Of a DNA stretch of 64,000 bases, positions 53,058 through 64,000 are shown piece after piece. This DNA is from Trichosporon coremiiforme (Eukaryota; Basidiomycota; Tremellomycetes; Trichosporonales; Trichosporonaceae): the NCBI GenBank assembly GCA_039545355.1, contig BCJJ01000021.1, forward strand, positions 62,001 through 126,000, in the 5' to 3' direction. Made by a program: the position numbers and the translations under genes. Below the pieces are notes generated by a model. It was not told where the DNA came from. It searched no databases and saw nothing but the letters and a program-made list of their open reading frames with translations. Every line of letters starts with the position of its first letter. Position 1 is the stretch's first letter.

Positions 53058-54691
53058 TCATCGGCGGGAGTGGAAGTGGCGCGCAGCAAACAATCCGGCA
53101 CCAACGACGGCAGCGAACCCAGCATAAGCGGCAGAGTGCACGACGTGCTTCTGCCACGCCTCGCGCCTCCGCGCCTCGGCGTACCCAATATCGGGGCGGA
53201 AGGTGACCATGTCGTACAGCGCTGTCCAGCCGCGCACCGTCTTGGTCGGGAAGGGCTCTGGTCCGTCGAGACTGGCGGGCTGGGAGGGGACCAGGCGCGT
53301 CAGGGTGTAGTCAACAGCTCGGCGGAGGTGATACAGTGGGTTGAGCACTGAACTCCTCATCTCAGTGTAGTTGTCCATGGCGAGCTGGCAGATTGCGTCG
53401 AGGTCGGCACTCCGCTCAGTCGCATACGTCGCGAGGCATGCCTCGAGAGTCGCGTCGGTCTCGCCCTGCTTGTTTGTCGTCGTGGGGCCGATTCCGAAGC
53501 GGTCAAGGTAGCTTCCGAGCACGCGGACGTCCTCGAGACCACAATTCAGTCCTTGTCCGTAGAAAGGCACCATGGAGTGCCAAGCGTCTCCAAGAAGCGC
53601 ACAGCGGTCCTTGTACGTGCCGGGCTTGCAGGAGATCGTAACCAGATTTCCGCGCGGATTGCTCATGAAGTCGTCGACCATCCTAGACCCGACAATCTTG
53701 TAGGCATCGGCAAACTCGGTCTCGAAGAATGCCTCGGCGTCCGCGCGCGTCTCGAGCGCCGCGATCTCCTCGAACGGCGCGAAGAGCGTGAGCGTGAATG
53801 ACTTGTCCTTATTAGGCAGGGCGATCAGCATGAACCGCCGCCGCGGCCAGATGTGCAGGTGGTTCGGGGGCATGGCGAACTCGCCGTTGACGGGCGGCAT
53901 GTGCAGCTCGACGTAGGCGTGGGCGATGAAGGATTGCGCAAAGTCGACCCTTGAGGCGCGCATCATCTGGGTGCGGACTTGGCTCCAGCTCCCGTCCGCG
54001 CCCAGGATCAGGTCAAAAGGCGTCTCCACTACGCCCTCGGCGAGGCCTGACGTCTGCTCCGTGCCCAGCGTGGCTCCCGGGCGGGTTTCGCGGCCATGGG
54101 CAATGTTCTGCGTCCAGTCAACCCGAACCAGCTTTGTGTTGAATCGGCACTTGATGCTCTTCGGGAGCGCCTCGACGAGTCGCTGGTTCAGAACACTGCG
54201 GGAGATGGAGTTGGAACACTGTCCCCGCAGGGGATCGTAGAGCTGCGCCTCCCTGTGTCCGTCGAGATGGTGGATCAGGCGCGAAGGCATGGCAATTGAC
54301 TCGGACAGGAGGAGATCAGCGAGCGCCGGGTCGACAGATGCCAGAGCGGCGAGACCGCGAGAGGAAATGTTCATGTTGATTGAACGGAGGTTCGTCATGG
54401 CGATAGTCCGGCCACGGGGGTCTGTTGTCAGCTGGTTGTTCACAGCAAACTAGCTGTCGCCGCTAAGTAGTCCGCGGAATGAATCGTCGCCGCTTGAGAG
54501 CGGCACACGACCACCACCCGGCACCAAGAGAGCGGATCACGGTGACGCCGAAGACACTTACCGTCCCTTGCCTCCCAGAGCTCGACGTCCCAGCCGCGTT
54601 TGTCGAGGCTGAGTGCCGTGAGGGCGCCGACGGGACCGCCGCCGACGACGAGCGCACGCCTCGTTCGCTCGGGATTGAGTTCGATAGTCAT
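53058..54691 (-). CDS. BNA4: Kynurenine 3-monooxygenase
   Basis: FAD/NADPH hydroxylase making 3-hydroxykynurenine, on the route to NAD and tryptophan breakdown, at the mitochondrial outer membrane. Exons 54691-54562 and 54421-53058, intron 54422-54561 (140 nt, ending CAGCTGACAACAG); 497 residues. Motifs: VVGGGPVGALTALSLDKRG (FAD Rossmann), DPRGRTIAMTNLRSINMNIS (rebuilt at the splice) with SSRG, DLILGADGSWSQVRTQMM, GNLVTISCKPGTYKDRCALL, GDAWHSMVPFYGQGLNCGLE (second FAD motif, very diagnostic) and DVRVLGSYLD. The C-terminus has a hydrophobic helix (AAYAGFAAVVGAGLFAARHF) and basic end, a tail anchor as in known KMO. Convergent with the fusion gene, 178 bp between stops. Confidence 0.95.
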
Positions 54692-56279
54692 GTCGAAGTT
54701 CTCGGTATTATTCAGCTGGGCCTTCGGTCTGTCGCCACTGTCGCCGTCGTGATCGTCCAATGAAGCCGAAAGAAATACGAGTCGCGTGAGGTGACAGGAG
54801 TGTTGTGAGAGTAGTGTGGGGTCGAGTTCGGGGCAGCCCGCAAGGTTCTGGGGCGCGCGTGAGCCAGGGGGACCCAAGTCAATAAGAAATCTCGTTATCA
54901 GCACAGTGAGACGGGGGCAAAAAAGAATTGACGTGCGGCCGCACTGGTCGGGCGTGCTGTCTCGTGCCTGAAGGCAGGCGCAAGATCAGAGCTTGTTTTC
55001 CCACCACCAAAACCTCGGTTCCTTCGGTTCCTGCGGCAATGGACTGTTGCCGCCTCGCTTGCGTGCTCAGTGTCTCAGTTCTGGGGGAAAGAGCGGGATC
55101 GCTTCGGACTCGAAAAGCTGACGCCGGTCTGCACGTCCCACGCCCGATGCCCACGGCAATGGCGGAAGAACGGACACGTTCCAAACGCGCCAGCGCGCCA
55201 GCGGCCAGAGGGCGACGAATGCACAGGGAGAAAGTCGGAACAGACCGGCTCCGCGACCCAGGTCATCGACTCACTCACCCCGACGTCACCTCCGGACAAC
55301 GTTCTTACCCGACACTTTCACAATCGGCTGCAAATGTGGATGCGTCGTAGACCGCCGGTCACACGCTGACTCAGATCCGTGACCAATGCCTGCATTCCTT
55401 CTTATCAACCAGAAATCGAAATCTCACCGGTCCGGACTTGAGAGACGTCTTTGTCACCAGGTCGTCCGTCCGCACTGCCTCCGGAACTCGGGCCGGAGTT
55501 GGTTGATGAGGTGCAGGGGGGCTTGGGTGTGTGTGTGTGTGTGTGTGTTTTGCCACTGCACATGGGAAGAAGGACTGTGCACCAGGCGCCTGTGTGCATG
55601 CTCCGAACGCTTGGTGCAAGCCAGCAGACGGGCACAGATGAACAGGATTGCTTACGCGAGGCAGGCACTGAGCTAAGATGTGAATGTGACCCTGTTGAGC
55701 CTGGCGGAGCTTTGCCTGCGGAGGATAGCTGATACGATCTGTAAGGTGGACTTCCCACGGTGACTCGAGTGGATTGGATCACGTGAAGGCTTGCAAACAG
55801 TCGAGAGTCTATCTGCACCGATGTCGCGCTGTCGGAACGTGAACAGATGCTTGCGCAAAACAAAACGTTTACTCAGACGACCAAGGATCTTCAGCTCGAC
55901 TGAGCGTTCTCGATTCCCTCGCCCGGCTCGCCCAGCACCGACCTCACGAGGGAGCTGACCTAAACCTAGACTCACGAGTGATCGTCAAGCAGCTGCGGAT
56001 CGTGATCGAGAGAGGTATTATGCGTCTCTCATCGCAGTCGAAGATGCAAGAGGATGCTTCTGCACACAACATTGTCGAATTATCACTGTGTACTCCGCAG
56101 TCCATGACGTCCAGCTTCCGGTGACGGTCCTCACAGAAGCTGCTGGCTGGCGTCGTGCCACGCGAGCGGAAGACCTCCACTTTTGCCACCAGAGCCAGAT
56201 TTCGCGGGTCTTCAGCGATCGAGCCCGCCACCAGCGTTCAACAACGTACACTCACCCATCCATCCTCCATTCATCTGAA
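54692..56279. other. Intergenic, no gene seen; GT microsatellite
   Basis: About 1.6 kb between BNA4 (divergent) and NXT1. Contains a (GT)n run at about 55527-55549. No coding or RNA-gene signal recognised. Confidence 0.5.
55527..55549 (+). repeat. GT dinucleotide microsatellite
   Basis: About eleven GT units in intergenic DNA; potentially length-variable between strains. Confidence 0.75.
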
Positions 56280-56921
56280 ATGGCGGACACGACTCAAGCG
56301 TGAGCTTACTAATGGAGATCATAACTGACGGGCAGGGGCCCATGGTCGTCGTCCGCCATCGACGCCGCGTCGCACGGTGCGATCGCGTTCTGCCAGATCT
56401 ACTACGAGGCGTATGACGAGCCGACACGCCGTGCTGTCGTGAGATATCACCACTCGATCGACATCTGACAGCAGGAAATCCCCCAGTTCTTCTTACCGAC
56501 GGCGAAGATTGTATGGAACGGCACCCCCCTTAAGGCCGACGCCGCGAGCATGACCGCGTTCCTCGAGGCGATGCCTTTGTCCCGGCACGACTGCCAGACT
56601 CTCGACTGTCATCCGCTGAAGGGTGAGCTCACGGAAATGGGAAGTTAGCTGACAGAAGCCGTCGAAGGCGCACAGGCCGGCGCGCCCGAGCTCCTCCTCA
56701 CTGTCACCGGGAGCGTGCTGCATGGCCCGTCAGTGATGAAGACGGACGACAACCCCAACGTCGACCCGAGCGACATGCCCCGCAAGTTCAGGGAGGTCTT
56801 CGTGCTTCGCCCCGTCGAAGCTGCTGAAGGCATGCAGCCGAAGGTAAGCTCAGCTAATGTGTCGCCAAGTAGCTAATAGCAGTATGCCATCCAGAGCGCG
56901 AACTTCCGCTTCATTGGTTAA
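56280..56921 (+). CDS. NXT1: NTF2-like mRNA export factor NXT1/p15
   Basis: Small partner of the Mex67/NXF1 export receptor. Five exons: 56280-56299 (20 nt), 56336-56438, 56475-56622, 56656-56843 and 56883-56921; introns of 36, 36, 33 and 39 nt; 165 residues. NTF2 fold visible: AIAFCQIYYEAYDEPTRRAV, KIVWNGTPLKADAASMTAFL, EAMPLSRHDCQTLDCHPLKE (rebuilt by the third splice), LLLTVTGSVLHG, FREVFVLRPVE and YAIQSANFRFIG. WNG-x(3-4)-G/A and LDC(Q/H)P are the p15 hallmarks. The 33-nt intron ends GCTGACAG, with only three bases from branch A to the splice. A nuclear role is known for the family. Confidence 0.92.
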
Positions 56922-57609
56922 ACGACCTCTCAGCAACTCCAAACCACAACTTACTCATACAAGAACGGCTCCCACGCCTGTCGACGACAGAAACCGCATG
57001 CATTAATAGGAATCCGAAGCTCCGAAGGCGAGACAACAATGGCCTGTATCTGGCGAGTCGCGCGAACCAGCCGAGTCTGTGACGAGCAATCGATCATGGC
57101 CCCGCCCAGCGTGTCGCGACCATGTCGCAGTTGCAACTCAATCCGACCATCATGTCGCTTCCCTCCTCTCCTCTTTCACTGACAATCCTATGACATAGGC
57201 TTGCAATCTGCGAACCGACTGAAGTGCCAATGACATTGTGTGCGCAGTCATTAACGTGCCTCACCTCGATCCCACAGCTCCTCGCCACCCTCTCTTACTA
57301 GCCGTTCTCTCTGCCGCTCCCACTTCTACGGATGTCGCAACAATGCAAGACATAAACCGCGCCTGACACATGCCCTGCACTCCCCACTTTGCGTTTTCGA
57401 TCAAGCGAGCACAATACAGTCCCCCAGGTGAGTGAGCACGAGATCTGTGCGGGGGCGCGTTCTCCGTGCTTTCCACACGCTATCTTGGAGCTCGGCGCAC
57501 GGACCTACGACTGCAGGCTCATCTCCACACAACATTTTGTCTGCCGACTCCTCAACAAACACCAGACCGTCATACTCTCCGTCACTTATCTCTTTCCTCT
57601 TCATCCACC
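56922..57609. other. Intergenic, no gene seen
   Basis: About 690 bp between NXT1 and the first BRCT gene; only the latter's promoter is expected here, no element recognised. Confidence 0.4.
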
Positions 57610-59978
57610 ATGGGAGGGGTCTTCAAGGGCCTGTTCATCTTTGTCCAGGTGAAGGACCGCCCAGGAAACGACGTATGGAAAGACATCCGCACCATCCAGG
57701 TGAGCCTAGAGCCTTCCTTCTTCAACGACTGTGCATGACTACCAAGCTGAGACGACAGCAACACGGCGGGATAGCGATGGGCTACGCAGACAATCCAAAG
57801 ATCACGCACTGCCTGGTTGCCTTGCCCTCCTCCAAACCTCAGCCTTACTTCACCCGAACCTTCGACGAAGTGCCGTACCGCCTGCCGCAGGACTTCCATG
57901 AGTGGACTTGTGACCACCTGCTCTACTACTTCAACTACAAGGTTGGCAACAGGAACCCGAGGGTTGTCCAGTCCGAGTGGCTGTACGAATCCATCAGTGC
58001 CAGAAAGTGTCTCGGTCCCAACGAGTCTTGGGGTGGGTGGCGAATCCGGTGAGTGGGCGCACCGCGAGCTCTTTGAAGAAATGAAGCTGACAATCAGCTG
58101 TGAGCTAGGTCCGTCGAGTCGGCCCCCATCAATGCGCGAACGTTTACAGACGAACTCGAGCGTGAACGACACCTACACCGGCCCAGTGAGGGACGTCTCA
58201 AAGGACCCAAGGCTGAACGGCAAGCTCCTGAAAGCCACGAATGATACACAAGACGGCGATCGTCGGAAACCTTCGCCCATGAAAAGCGAGTCATCCGAGG
58301 AAGATGAGCCCTTAAGAAATCGCCAAAGCCTTAGGAAACGCATGATTCATTCTTTCACCCCTTCCCCGCACCAGACACCGAGCCCTTCACCGCCTAAGTC
58401 TCCCGTTGCGCTCACAGTAAAAACCAGTCCGAAAAGCCCTCAAGGCCCCAAAAGCCTCGAAAGCCGCGACCTGAAGGGGCTAACCTCCCCACACAGCGCC
58501 GCGCCGACGCACAAGCCCACTCTTCCTCCCATCAAAGTAGACATTACTCTTGCCCAGAACCAGAGTGTGCAAACAGCACCCTCCAAGTGCTACGTTCCGC
58601 GCTCTGCGCAGGGTAATGCATCGTCCGGACAGAAAGGGGTGGCTATAACCACTAGTATGGCATCGGCTGATGGAAAGGGATCTGGTCCCTGGAGTCAAAT
58701 CTCGACGACGAGCGGGACCCCGCCTTCGGGACCTGCCTCGGTCCCAGCGCCAGGCGCAGCGACGGCGACAACCACGACAGCAACAGCAACAGCTGCGCCT
58801 GTTTCTTCTACATCCAAAGCGGCATTTGCCCCTTCTTCAGCCTCACATGCAGTTTCTGCGTCTGGGACGGGACCATCTGCCCCGCAGGCGACGCTGTATG
58901 TTTCAGCTACCAGGCCATCTTGCTCTTTCGTGGCATCGACTCCCTTCCCCTCACCAGTTTCGGTGTCGACGTCTCTCGCGAAAGTGGCGGCAGCACCCGT
59001 TGCCCAAGAGCAGCCAGCGCCTGTGAAGGCCGCTCAGCCCAGCCAAACCGGCTCCACTCTGCCAGCAAACATGTTGCCGACTCCGGTAACATCCGTGTCC
59101 ACCGCGCCACCGAGCGCACCGACTATTGCCGCTTCAACTCGGACGCCGCCACGCCAGCCGGGGCGCGCTGAATCAGGTCTGCTTGCACCCAAGAATCCGC
59201 CTGTGCCCTTCCGAATGTTCCTCAGTGAAGGCTTGAAGCGGGGAACCCGCAACATCGTTTCTGTAAGGTTATGGAACTGCATTCGAGCTGTCGAGCTAAC
59301 TTGCAGCTTGGAAAGGCGTCAGAAGTGCCTTTGCATGATGCGGACTATGTCATCGTTTCCAGTGATGCTGCCCAGCGCAACCTTCCAGGGACTGTCCCGC
59401 ATTGGGCAGTGGTCGTGGACGAAGCGTGGTTGCACGACAGCTTCCTAAACGACGAGCTGCAGAATGTGCGCGAGTATTTCGTCGACTTGGCTACGAGCAC
59501 TCCGAGCGAACCGGACACTTCCGACGCCTCTGCCGCTTCGAACAGCCCAAGTGCACCGAGCCGGAAGCGCAAGAGCTCCACACTGTCTTCTGCTGAGCCG
59601 GTTGAACCTGCGAAGACGGCTAAAAGCCGCGCAACAAAGCGTCCCGCGCCTGCCCCCGAGCCTGAACCAGAGGAGGAGGACATGCTAATCGAAGTGGACG
59701 ACAGCGACGACGAGTCGTACGTCGCATCAGGGGACGACAACGAGGCGCCGAACAAGGACAAGCCGAGCGACGCCGACATCGTCAATGTGTGGTGCCTCAT
59801 CGACGAGCTGCGCAACTGGGACAAGAAGGGGAAACTTCGGCACCAGCTTGAGGACTGTCCCCGCCGAGGCATCCCGAACGCCCGCAAGCTTTACTACACT
59901 TACAAGAGCTTCATTGAGAAGAACGTCCCCGGTCTCAGGGTCAGGAAGGTGTACGCGAAGCGCACGCGCGTGGCGTAG
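57610..59978 (+). CDS. Two-BRCT protein A (convergent paralogue pair)
   Basis: Exons 57610-57699, 57759-58048, 58098-59262 and 59307-59978; introns of 59, 49 and 44 nt; 738 residues. N-terminal BRCT (residues about 1-125): GVFKGLFIFVQVKDRPGNDV, ITHCLVALPSSKPQPYF, VVQSEWLYESISARKCLGPN ending ESWGGWRIR. Then about 360 residues of Ser/Thr/Pro/Ala low complexity with many SP/TP sites. Second BRCT (about 490-585): FRMFLSEGLKRGTRNIVSLG, ADYVIVSSDAAQR and HWAVVVDEAWLHDSFLNDEL. The tail has basic nuclear-type stretches (RKRKSS, ATKRP), an acidic patch and a helical end, GIPNARKLYYTYKSFIEKNV. Architecture suggests a phospho-dependent nuclear DNA-repair or telomere scaffold (inference). Protein B on the other strand shares architecture and intron positions. 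Confidence 0.82.
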
Positions 59979-60575
59979 CCGCCAGCAGGGAGCGGCGCTA
60001 GCCGCAACCACGCCGAGAGCAAGCGGCGCCAGTCGCCAAGGCGATACATTCGCAACATATGTCACGAACGGACGACGCCGAGTGGTGCCAGTCATGAACG
60101 ATGAGACAGAGCAGCATGAGTAAGCGTGATGAGCTACGATCCTCACGGATCATCGAGATGCCTCCGTACGAGATCTAATGAGGCGCACTTTTGTAACATA
60201 CGACAATCAGAAAAGCACGGACAGGACACGAACACATGCATCTGTATCATATCACCCGTGTGGTAATCACTTCGAGCACTGATCGGTGGAGTTCGCAAAG
60301 CGAGCACAGATTGCAAGGGGAGCACTGTTGCCAAGTGACTGACAATGGCCAAACAGCGAGCAATGTCCAGAAGAGAGAGTCCGTGCGGTGCTTGCGACTG
60401 AGCAGCGCCGGAAGGCCCAGCCATTGACTCTGGCCACTGGCACTACTCGATAGTCCGTGTCGAGGTTCATATGCACAGAATGCCATGCACCGTCTCTCAG
60501 CCGGACTACAAGACATGCGAGATATTCTACAAACACGATACGCATGCTTGCGCAGGAAACGTTCAGGGGGAAGGA
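59979..60575. other. Region between convergent BRCT paralogues
   Basis: About 600 bp between the two stop codons. No coding signal or obvious inverted repeat beyond the genes was seen by eye. Confidence 0.4.
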
Positions 60576-62973
60576 TTACTTAGGTGCCTTTGCTACATCG
60601 GGCGCGACTCTCGCAATGTAAGTTCTGTGCTTGCGATACAGAGTTGCTGCACCTTTGATGCCCTGGTGCGTCAGCTTCAAAGTGGGCCGCAAGCTCACCT
60701 GAGAGCTAGACGGGTTGTCGACGAAGCTGTACACTGTCTTGTAGTTTGTCTGGGACTTGCGCTTGCCGGCCTTCCATTCGCGCACGGCCTTGATGGCCTT
60801 GTTCACGCTCACGAGGGCGTGCCGGGGCGGCAGATCCGAGGCACCGTCGTCGTCCGAGTTAACGTACCCGTTCTCATGGCCGTTGACTAGCGCGGCTTCA
60901 GTGTGCGCGAGGTAGTCGTCTGGGTTGAGGACGGATTGGTCGCGAAAACAATGCTTGATCCACTGCTCGTGCACAACACGGGCCCAGGGAGCAATGTCGT
61001 CGCCTTCGGTCAAGGCCTGCAGCGAGCACGTCAACTCCTCACCCGCGTTACCGGGTACAATGATGAATCGTGCCTTTTCGAGTGTCACTTTCGTCCCTCC
61101 GGCCATCTGAGAGTTAGAGAAAACAAGCTCCTGGACTCACGGAGATTATTCTGGGGATACCTGGCTCGGTACCCTCCGTGACAAAGAACGACAGCGGGTG
61201 CGTCAAACCGAAAGAGAAGAGACCGAACACACCGTCTGGTCGCACAGGTGCGGGGATGTCAGGGATCCGTGGCGGAGAGTGGATCGGTGAGCTGATGGAA
61301 TGATTGGCTTGGAGGACGGCCCCGACCTGCTGTTCAAGGTCCATGACCATGTCTGCCACTAATCTTCTCACGACTACTGAATTACCGCTACCACTGCCTT
61401 GACTGGGGTCAACAAGAGCTTCGGGACTGTTCGTGTCCTGTGCACAGAGGCTCGACAACTTTTCATCTTTGCCAGCTCCGCCTTCCTCGTCTGCGGATTG
61501 ATTCTGAGCAAGGCTAGCGGAAGCTGTAGCCGAGTCAGATTGGAGAAGCGTGGGTTCGGAGGCATTCACATGAATGTCCGACTCCTTCCGCGAACCGGCG
61601 GGCTCGACCTTGGAGGAGTATGAGTCTGGGGGCGCCGCGGCGACCTGAGAAGGGACTGGCTTCCCCGTAGATGACGCCGGTGTCGGCTCATCAGGGGCTT
61701 TCTTCATAGAGCCGGTGTCTGGTTGCAAGTTGGCCTCCTCAATGTTAACTCGGGGACCCTCCTCTCCTTTCCTCATTGTTGTGACAGCGCCAAGCCGTAC
61801 GCGCTTGATGACTGCAAATGGCGGTTCGGTTCCATCATCATTCTCATTCACTGGAGTTCTGGCGCTGACGGTTGATAGTTCCGCTGCTGGACCCGTTACG
61901 AAGGAGTGAGCGAGAGGCAGGGACGCAGAGGAAGCTGTAGGCAGTGAGTTGTCTGCACGTTCAAAGGAACAATCAGGCGTTTCTAAGACAAAAGAAACGT
62001 CGGACTCCGGCTCTGACTCGGACAATGTCTGAAAAGTGGACTCGGGGGCAGGTTTAGTCTCAGGTGCTTGAGGAACAAGTGACACAGCCGGAGCATCAGT
62101 TGACGATGGCGAATGTCTTGCCCAGGAAGACTCTGAGGGTGTCGGAATAGACATCGACTCTGCGATGGGCTGGAAACGAGGAGGGGGGTTCTTTAATGAC
62201 GCCGGCTGCTCTGAGCTCATGCGTTGAGCAAGTGCGAGTGAGGGAGTAGATGAGTGGCTGCGACTCATCATTTCAGCCAGAGTGTCGTCTTGCACCAAAG
62301 AGGCTGAGGATCTTTGACGGAACTCCTTGAGGGAAAGCAGGCCGTTCGGCGGGGACGTATCACTCGCACTGCGCGCCGTGCGAGGTCGTTTGAGAAGACT
62401 TGCGCCGCCCATTGAGGCGGTCAGTTCACCCCCACTAGCACCTTTTTGTGACTCACCGGTATGATCCGCACTCGAGCGCCGACGCCTGCTTCTGGAAAGC
62501 GTTCAGCCGAGCCCTGCATAAGGTTTTCAGACTTACCGCACTCTCCATCCACCCCACTCATCCTTAGCAGACAGGATCTTGCCGTATCGAATACAATCCT
62601 CGATCCATTGCCTTTGGACGACTACTACCCACTCATCTGCTTCGGGGTTGGTGAAATGCTCCAACAGCTGGTCCAGCGACCACCTTCCAGGCGGTTCACT
62701 CGGCGGAGGCGGGTGCGCTGGCAGAGAGTAGGTGTGAAAGCGGGGCTGGCCAGGGATATCGACCACAACATGTGTAGGTTTTGAGTTGAGCGGGAAGCGG
62801 GTTGTCCGACCTTGGTGTTCCTGCAACTGTCAGCAATTAAAAACGCGGCTCGAGGACGGCGAGAGGAGACGAACGCGGATGAGGCGGATGTCGTTGAAGA
62901 AGGTGTTTTTTGGTCGGTCACTGTATTGCAAGAAGAAGTTGAGACCTTCAAAGAGGCGCGTGGAGCTGCCCAT
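60576..62973 (-). CDS. Two-BRCT protein B (convergent paralogue pair)
   Basis: Exons 62973-62875, 62820-62537, 62398-61141, 61106-60699 and 60662-60576; 711 residues. N-terminal BRCT: LFEGLNFFLQYSDRPKNTFF, THVVVDIPGQPRFHTY, WVVVVQRQWIEDCIRYGKIL ending DEWGGWRVR. Long Ser/Pro-rich linker. Second BRCT: GTKVTLEKARFIIVPGNAGE and WARVVHEQWIKHCFRDQSVL; end GIKGAATLYRKHRTYIARVA, as in protein A (GIPNARKLYYTYKSFIEKNV). Intron positions after DIR(T/L)I(Q/R), after GGWR(I/V)R and after (N/R)I(V/I)S match protein A. The first donor is GTTCGT (non-consensus). Intron 62399-62536 may instead contain a cassette exon (donor GTGAGT at 62455). The last intron (60663-60698) is 36 nt, in frame and without stop. 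Confidence 0.8.
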
Positions 62974-64000
62974 GGTGGGAGAAAAGGCTGCGAAAAGGAA
63001 GTGATGGTGAGAGGGAAGGAACGAGGTTGTCAAAAGTTGGGAGACGAGGGATGCCAAGTGGAGGCGACTGAATGAGGGCGTGTGTGCTTGCTAGCTACTC
63101 CGATGGGACCGGATGCGAAGGAAAGACCGCTGCCAGTGATGAAGCTATGAAGGACTAGAAGAGGCAGGTGCCAAATGAGAGCATGTTGATCAATGTAGAA
63201 ATGCGAATCATGATCGTGGGGGCCGTATCGAATGTAACACCCGACGACCTCAGGCTCCTGCACAACACCGGTACGCGGCCGAGACAGCCCGTAGCCTCGT
63301 GGTTTGCACGGTCGCAGCCTGTAGCCTGCGGCCTGCACATTGCTCGGCGGCAGTGAAGGCGCCTTGGTCTGAGCGCTAAGGTGCGCCACAGTCGAATTGC
63401 ACGTCATGGGTCAACCTGCGACCGTGTACCAAGTCACTTTCGATCGCATCGCTCCGCATGTTGCGCCTCGTCCGCAGCTTCCGAGTTGTGCGGTGTGGAA
63501 AGCAACGAGCAATGAGGGCGCAGGGGTGATCACTCAACCCCCCCGGATCCACAAGTGTCGCACTGGTCGCTATGTGTTTGCTCCATCAGCCAGATCTCCT
63601 GTGATTGCAAGGATGAGGGGGCGCTGCAGCACCCGTCACCTTATCACTGCTCTCCCCCTTACCCAAATTTAGCCTTCCTCGCTCGCTATCCAGTGCGCCA
63701 GCGCAAACACGGAGATGATTGGTACTTGGTTCCCATGCGTGAATGCTCCTAGCCACCTCCAGTCGCCTGTGCAAGTGAGTCTGCCGCTGTCTAGCCGGTG
63801 TTTGCAATGTCGCAGGAAGCACAGGCGTAGCCACCCCAAGCATGAGCTCCGTGAACATATAAACAGCTGCTGAGGACACCGGTTTTCCCTTCACGCTTTC
63901 CCCCATGTCTCTCCACAATCAGCAAACACCCAAGGCCAACTCCCCCCCCTGGACCACAACTCTTTTCCCTCCCATATCTCCTTTGTGCCATTGACACTTC
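62974..64000. other. Intergenic to window end; probable promoter of a gene beyond the edge
   Basis: No coding gene is recognised. CATATAAACAGC at 63856-63867 on the plus strand followed by a pyrimidine-rich leader (CCCCCTGG..., CTTTTCCCTCCC, 63940-63980) looks like a core promoter. The ATG at 63905 reads 29 codons to a stop, so the true start is probably to the right of the window. Confidence 0.35.

Noticed and set aside
1..64000. tRNA, rRNA, LTR and DNA-transposon searches by eye
   Set aside because: No T-loop consensus within a foldable cloverleaf, no reverse transcriptase, integrase or transposase motif and no long terminal repeats were noticed; a tRNAscan and RepeatMasker run would be decisive.

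Overview
The window is nuclear DNA of a GC-rich, intron-rich basidiomycete. The best guess is a tremellomycete yeast of the Trichosporonales (Trichosporon, Cutaneotrichosporon, Apiotrichum). Evidence: short spliceosomal introns (about 33-60 nt) in most genes, a G-protein gamma subunit resembling the Cryptococcus type, secreted CFEM and BIM1-like proteins, and a local family of PHI(V/I)DL-type F-box-like proteins. No tRNA, rRNA, CRISPR array, viral gene or intact transposon was recognised. Exon limits were read by eye from donor, branch-point and acceptor signals and checked for frame continuity.

Left part (1-32.6 kb): a mainly accessory, membrane and secreted set with long gene-free stretches. 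It holds the 3' part of an acyl-CoA ligase, three tandem related single-pass membrane proteins (3.0, 4.0 and 6.1 kb), a secreted double-CFEM protein, a peroxisomal-type acyl-CoA thioesterase, a large unknown protein, a flavin monooxygenase, a SUR7/PalI-type tetraspan protein, a membrane-anchored zinc deaminase, glutaryl-CoA dehydrogenase, a decayed short-chain dehydrogenase, a DUF3605/Gig1-like protein, two F-box-like genes with an orphan third tail, a GPI-type Cys-rich protein and a BIM1-like (X325) copper-type protein with a frame break.

Middle part (32.7-54.7 kb): gene-dense housekeeping DNA with divergent and convergent pairs. It holds a glutathione transferase, a micro-exon gene, a PWI/RS splicing co-activator, KGD4, HEM12, MMS2, PRP18, a G-gamma subunit, a bacterial-type RNA 2',3'-cyclic phosphodiesterase, UBX2/UBXD8, GIR2, ECM2/SLT11, an EFM4 methyltransferase fused in frame to an N-acetylglucosamine kinase, and kynurenine 3-monooxygenase (BNA4). 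Three genes (PRP18, ECM2, the PWI/RS protein) act in pre-mRNA splicing; HEM12 and BNA4 are the haem and NAD/tryptophan enzymes.

Right part (54.7-64 kb): NXT1/p15 (mRNA export) and a tail-to-tail pair of paralogous two-BRCT proteins, then about 1 kb that looks like a promoter and leader for a gene beyond the edge.

Most notable observations: the EFM4-GlcNAc kinase fusion; a uniform intron design in which the branch point (RCTRAC) lies only a few bases before the 3' AG; several exons of 6-11 nt; the convergent BRCT paralogues; and a candidate bacterial gene transfer (thpR-like).
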